Origin: Branchiostoma floridae
Lineage: Eukaryota > Chordata > Leptocardii > Amphioxiformes > Branchiostomatidae
Assembly (NCBI RefSeq): GCF_000003815.2
Contig: NC_049984.1
Location: forward strand, 1,287,439 to 1,351,438
DNA length: 64,000 bases
Direction: 5' to 3'
Made by a program: the position numbers and the translations under genes. Below are positions 59,371 to 64,000 of this stretch, piece by piece. The notes under the pieces are model-generated. The model did no database searches, was not told the origin of the DNA, and was given only the letters and a program-made list of their open reading frames with translations. Numbering within the stretch: position 1 is the first letter of the stretch; each line of letters begins with the position of its first letter.

Positions 59371-60729
59371 AATTTCTTTGAGTTGGAGACCTTCAAGCTC
59401 ACTCACACGAGTAGCTGGTTCGAGCATATTACAGGTGGGAAAATAAATATTTTCTCTTAACTAGGAAACATAACAAAAACACATGGGCAGGTGAGCATGA
59501 GCATTATTCTTATCCGTTGTCGACATTTAATCCTTGTTCTTCCACAGGAACAGAAAACGACAAATTTCAACAGACGAAGATCGTTGAACAGACGACGACT
59601 GTCTTCGGTGGATACGGTGAAGAGCCGGGCCAGCTTGACGGACCAACCGGTGTAGTCGTGTCGCCTAGCAACGAGATATTTGTAGCTGATACCATCAACG
59701 GGAGAGTCCAAGTCTTCAGCATGACGGGTGTGTACCTCCGCCATTTTCCCACCGTCGGTACGCTGGAACCTGAAGAGATTGCCATCGACGCGGAGGGTCA
59801 CCTGTGGGTGATGGGGGATAACCTCGATTCGCAAGGGTCGCTTATTGGTCGGTATACAAAAATGGGAGTTCACATCACAACTGTTTATCCTTCGCTCCTG
59901 AATAATACATTTCAAGGCATCGCCGTGGACACTCTTCGTAATTTGGTAGTAGTATCAGAGCTCTGGGATCATTATGGGGAAGTAAAGTTTCTCTCCCTTA
60001 ACGGCACTGTCGTGCAGACATTTAGAATGCAGCAGGGCTCGGTGTTCCCCGGACGGGTCGCTGTGGGGCGGGAGGGAAGCATTTTTGTGTCCGACCACAA
60101 AACAGAAAAATGCGCTTATGCCCTCAATGAAACACCGCTTCAGTTTCGGTGGCCATACGGATATAAACGGCGGCGACCAGATGATAAGGGTAACAGGACT
60201 GTGTACAGACGGGGCAGGAAACGTTCTCGTGGCCGACTGGTATGGCGGCATGGTTCATCTGTTTACAGAGGGCGGGCGGTACGTACGGCGCGTAGCTACC
60301 GGAGTGTTAGGCATAGAGAGTGTGGCTGTGGGACCGGGTGGGCAGCTGGTGGTGGCTAACCAGGAAAACAGTACCGTCACCATCTTCTCATATTATTGAT
60401 ATAGTATGCCGTTTTGGCTTTGTATATATATTTTTTTTCATATGGTGTTAGCCTCAGATCCAAAAGTAGTGACTGTATTTTCATGGTTCTGTCTCGACAC
60501 CATGGATTTAAGAGATGGTAGATGAATAGAGGTGGGGGAGGGGGGCGTAAAATTGTCGTGAACGTCGTCTGTGAAAAGTACAGTGTTTTGTGTAAAGTAC
60601 ACACTACTTCATTTAATGTTAGCTTCGGTTTTGGAAGTAGCCTCAAGTCTCTTGATTTGCGCCGCGCTACAACTTTTTTAGTCTTTCCAACAAAAGGTTG
60701 TTTAATGTCTAGAATCGCTATTCAGTCTG

Positions 60730-61030
60730 TCTCTTCGCACAAGTTGTGCTGATTTCTAGTGGCTAGGCTTCACGCTTCAACTGTAGATGTATAGTAGAAA
60801 TTCGAAATATCAAAAAGGAAGCACCTTTCGACTTAAGCAGATGCATCATCCTCTGTACTATTTATCTTTGAAATGAATAAAGGACGGTGACAAGTAATTT
60901 TGCTTAATTTTTTTCGTATGTAGAACATGTAGGAACAGATCTACTTCGTATGATGACTGGGGTTTCATTAACATGATGTTATTGTTCACTGAGGTCAATC
61001 AAGTTCATGACAGGCAAAGTAAACTAACTT
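60730..61030 (+). repeat. Diverged 3' flanking module after gene D
   Basis: Retains gaagcacctttcgactt, aggtcaatcaagttcatgac and aggcaaagtaaac in the same order as the other modules, so the duplicated unit includes sequence 3' of each gene. Confidence 0.5.
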
Positions 61031-61534
61031 AGCTTTTGTTTTATTGCCGTAACATATGTACACAGTGTAGGTCAGTCGACTCATGATCAGTGGTATCCAT
61101 CCGCTCCAGGACAGGAACTCCGCGATGATACCTACAAAATCAGTGGCATGTAAACGTCGCTAACAGCTGATAGAAAAAAACTACTTCCATTTGCGTCTGT
61201 ACAGAAAGGATATACGTTATTTCGCAACCCAAAAAATTAATAGAAATATTCATGGCATTTCATGTAGTATTTTACCTTCCCATTTATGTGTACTGTATAA
61301 CGTTATGTGCCTATGCTATGACCCCAAAGTATTACTGAATAGTTACGTATTCGCCTTTAGTCCTAAACCAATCATTAGACTTATTGTAGATTCAATATTT
61401 GCCGTAAAATAGTTTGCTGGTGTTTGAAGGAATAACATGTATGTAAAGCAGTCAAAATATCCATTCTGGCACCTCCATATCCAACACAACAAGCGAACAC
61501 GTTCCAGGCCACAGCATAGAGAGAGAGAACTGGT

Positions 61535-61622
61535 TATATTTCAGCCATACCATAGGTATGGTGAAATATATTGTATTTATATTTCAGCCATACCATATAT
61601 GGTATGGTGAAATATATTGTAT
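61535..61622. repeat. Two adjacent hairpins
   Basis: tatttcagccatacca/tggtatggtgaaatata occurs twice in a row as perfect or near-perfect inverted repeats. Confidence 0.7.
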
Positions 61623-62007
61623 ACGAGCAATCGCTGTTATTGTTTACATCCGGGGTATTCGGCGCACGAGCGCTGACTGGTAGGCAAAAAGCGTTAGGAG
61701 ATCAGATTACTAATTAGCATACCGGCGCGGAAGCAGATCGTACTGTTTACGCGAATTTGCGCATTTTCAGCCACGTTTTTATCGCATCCATGGGATTTTT
61801 TCAGATTTTGTATTTTTTTCACTACTTCTTAGTCTTTTTTTTTTTTTTTCTTGTGTAATATTTTGGGAGAAAATGACCCTTGCCCTCTTGACTTCCGTCA
61901 TGTGTTTCCGGTTGTTTTGATTTTCCCGCCGTACGGGCTTTCTGTCATCCGTTCCGGGCTGTTATATTTCTGTTCCTAATGTGGTTTAATTAATACGTTT
62001 AATCAAT

Positions 62008-64000
62008 ATGAGTTCTTCAAACAGCTACATTAGCTCTTTGGAGCCTAATGACCGAACCAGGTATTTTGAGAAATTAATGGTAAGTGTCGAAGACGCCGGC
62101 GATAGTTCAAACCCGGAAGTGACTGGTTCGGCGGTGACTGGTGACGGTGTACGCCTACCTGACCCATACAGTCTGACAGGTGAGGATCATGTGTACATGT
62201 GTTTCTAGATTTTGATAAGGTAGATTTTTGTGCCAGATAAAGGTTACAAAAACATGAGTACGTGTAAATGTGTTTGTTGCTAATCTCTAGAAATTCTGGC
62301 TACGTAACGTTATGTTTATTATCATTTGTATGTTATACAGGTTGGAAGGATGATTTGAGCCTCTGGCCAGATACGGACTATGGGTGCATCTACACCTACC
62401 TAATCGAGGCTCCAGGTCCGTTTAACGGAGAAGCCATGAAAGCCTATAAATCCCTGGAGGCGTACAATCTCTTTATAAGTGGCCATGTGAGGGAGTGCAG
62501 GTACCACCCTATTGGAAAAAATGTGAAGGTCTGCTTCCTTAAGGCCAAGGTTGTGCCAGGTGGGTGTTTGAGTGCATTGGAACAATATTTCTACTTACAT
62601 GTACCTGTAGTGAGAACTCTTGAAGATGAAGAATGAGATGCGTGATTAGTATTTAACTGTCAGATACGTTTTTATATTTACTGTATTATCTTTTTTTTCT
62701 GTTACATTTGTGTTTCAGGACAGAGAGTAACAGAGACTCCTCACAACCCATGGGTGTGTTTGACCAAAAAAGAGGGTTATGTCATGGCAGCTCACTGCAC
62801 TTGTATGGCAGGGTAGGTAATATAACTGCATTGACCATCATATCCAAAAAGTCACATTTTTATCTAACAGTGTTCTCGTCAGATGAGGTCCATGGCAAGA
62901 AACAGTTTTAGAAATAATGAAAGTCAAACTAGTACTCACCTGTAAATGTTCCTCCGTATATTTCCAGGGAGGAGCGACCATGCAGTTTGTATGTGGCAAG
63001 ATAACTGTCTTAATTTTTTTCCTTGGTTCATGTTCTTGTGCTTGATGGTTTCCAGTTGTATTTGTACCTGTTGCAAATGCATTTCTTCTTGTTGATGTTC
63101 TTGTTGCAGGTTTTACTTGTTGATGTGTTTCGTTTTCTAGGTAATTTGGAGTTATCAACAGTTCCTGAGAGTGAGTATACTAACACATATCATCATGTAG
63201 ATGTAGATAATGCTAAAAGAAATGTGTATATAGTAGAAATATTCAAATATCACAGAGACTTCCATAATGAGAAGATAAGGCAAATCTTTCATTGTACTGT
63301 GAAGCTGGCCAACTTATCCGTTCCTTGTACCATTAACTCTAAAATTGCTCCTGACTATAGTACCTATAATGTATACTCATTTTTTGTTATATTTCAATGT
63401 AGATTGGGAGAGGTCTGCAGCCATGTGGCTGCACTGCTGTTCGCAGTGGAGGCCTCCAGGTCTCTTCAGGAAAAACGGACGTCATGCACCAGCAGAAAGG
63501 CCGTGTGGAACAAATATTACAAAGATAAGGTCTGTTCATATTTGGGCATTATAATTGAGTAGAATTTTTTTCAATGTCTACAATTTTTTTGCCTAAGTAG
63601 ACTGTTATAACTTACATTAATGAATGGATTTCTTTGCTTCTACAAAATCATGTGGCATTTACATGTATCCAATTCACAATATATAGCACTACACTATAGA
63701 TTTACAGCAATATAGTAGATGTTCCTAGCCTGGAGTCCAGCCTTGTTGTGCTTTAGTCCACTCCCAACGGTGGCTACCCCGTCAATGCCATGGGGTAGCG
63801 ACCTTTGGGAGCGAACTAAAGCACAACAAGGTTGGACTGCAGGCTAAGATGTTCCTCTTTGTAAAGTGTAATATCTGACATGGCCACTGTATAATGCTTT
63901 TTCTCACATATATTATTGATAATTCATTTTGTGGATTATTTCTTTCAGGTTGATCCACAAAGGGCTGAGGACATGGACTTTTCGCACCCTAAACATGGAG
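62008..64000 (+). CDS. SWIM zinc-finger protein, probably of the SWIM/YqaJ-nuclease type (5' part, truncated by the window)
   Basis: Exons: 62008-62179, 62341-62559, 62719-62812, 63403-63529, 63949-64000+. All phases fit. The N-terminus is short and acidic. Exon 2 codes GWKDDLSLWPDTDYGCIYTYL. Exons 3 and 4 together give a SWIM zinc finger: HCTCMAG (Cys-x-Cys), then CSHVAALLFAVE (Cys-x-His), the ligand spacing of that family. In invertebrate and fish proteins with this look, the SWIM finger precedes a YqaJ-like exonuclease domain, which here would lie beyond the window. That link is from memory. Exon 5 begins VDPQRAEDMDFSHPKHG. SWIM fingers bind DNA or protein. The role is unknown, and a transposon origin is possible. 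Confidence 0.8.
63724..63846. mobile_element. Foldback MITE (cctagcctgga family), second copy
   Basis: Arms tggagtccagccttgttgtg and a near complement, with inner ggggtagcgacc sequence. It is related to the element at 33625-33716 and lies in the intron before the last exon of the SWIM gene. Confidence 0.7.

Larger units (their letters stand above)
55385..60399 (+). pseudogene. TM-NHL receptor paralogue D (frameshift in propeller exon)
   Basis: Exons: 55385-56147, 56473-56658 (acceptor could also be at 56482), 57281-57394, 57986-58122, 58668-58767, 59548-60399. The tail has IYHAEDCNADN, QYQLKD, two PYAVAYDEQ and one YENP motif. An extra exon compared with A-C carries the HPHAVTY/PYAVAYEEQ part, as if a tail repeat had been separated by an intron. 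Two NPMY motifs, a transmembrane helix (VITMGVVVATMAVLSALIVATLM) and a stalk follow. The propeller is well conserved to residue ALNET at about 60130. There a net 5-nt deletion relative to A-C shifts the frame, while homology continues in the +1 frame (SFGGHTDINGGDQ) to a stop at 60397-60399. The shifted product would end at 60359 without the last blades. Exon 4 (transmembrane) uses a GC donor at 58123. Confidence 0.75.

Overview
Animal nuclear DNA: long introns, consensus GT..AG splice sites, LINE tails, foldback MITEs, abundant microsatellites and three assembly gaps (8656-8729 onward to 9058, 10230-10735, 12618-13572). The style of the sequence suggests a lancelet (Branchiostoma): minisatellites sit on exon-intron boundaries, mobile-element relics are dense, and a lineage-expanded family of modular membrane proteins is arranged in tandem. 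The species call is an inference; no search was run. Every gene I can support is on the + strand.

Layout. (1) 1-4440: intergenic, with MITE-like elements. (2) 4450-16850: an F-box gene. The F-box exon is at 4450-4704 and a well-supported 3' exon chain lies at 12339-16850. At least one linking exon is unseen, perhaps in a gap. Tandem duplications surround all the 3' exon boundaries from 14.3 to 16.6 kb. (3) 16.9-21.5 kb: intergenic, with a LINE 3' end and foldback elements. (4) 21538-33124: a seven-exon opsin, closest by eye to the neuropsin/OPN5 group. It has the retinal lysine, an apparent one-base frameshift in exon 1, a 47-bp minisatellite abutting one acceptor, and a 27-bp coding minisatellite that supplies its own stop codon. 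(5) 35-61 kb: four tandem copies (A-D) of what looks like a little-known receptor family. (6) 62008-64000: the 5' part of a SWIM zinc-finger gene that runs off the window.

The A-D cluster is the most interesting part. Each copy has the same exon order. First is a long acidic exon rich in tyrosine motifs (PYAVAY, HYENQ, LYADN). Second is a small exon of repeated NPMY (NPxY) motifs. Third is a 137-bp exon with one transmembrane helix. Fourth is a short Thr/Ser-rich stalk exon, and last is a single exon coding an NHL-type beta-propeller with conserved N-glycosylation sequons. There is no N-terminal signal peptide, so I infer type II membrane proteins with an extracellular propeller and a cytoplasmic tail carrying adaptor-binding tyrosines. 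Only B reads open throughout (700 aa, all exon phases closing). Its stalk exon is split by a 116-bp LINE-tail insertion whose 5-bp target duplication (aggta) creates both splice sites, which looks like a recent intron gain. A has an in-frame TAG in exon 1, C has a frameshift and a TAA in exon 1, and D has a net 5-nt deletion in the propeller. Near-identity of parts of A and B points to gene conversion. Repeated 5' and 3' flanking modules, some without a gene, show that the array has gained and lost copies.
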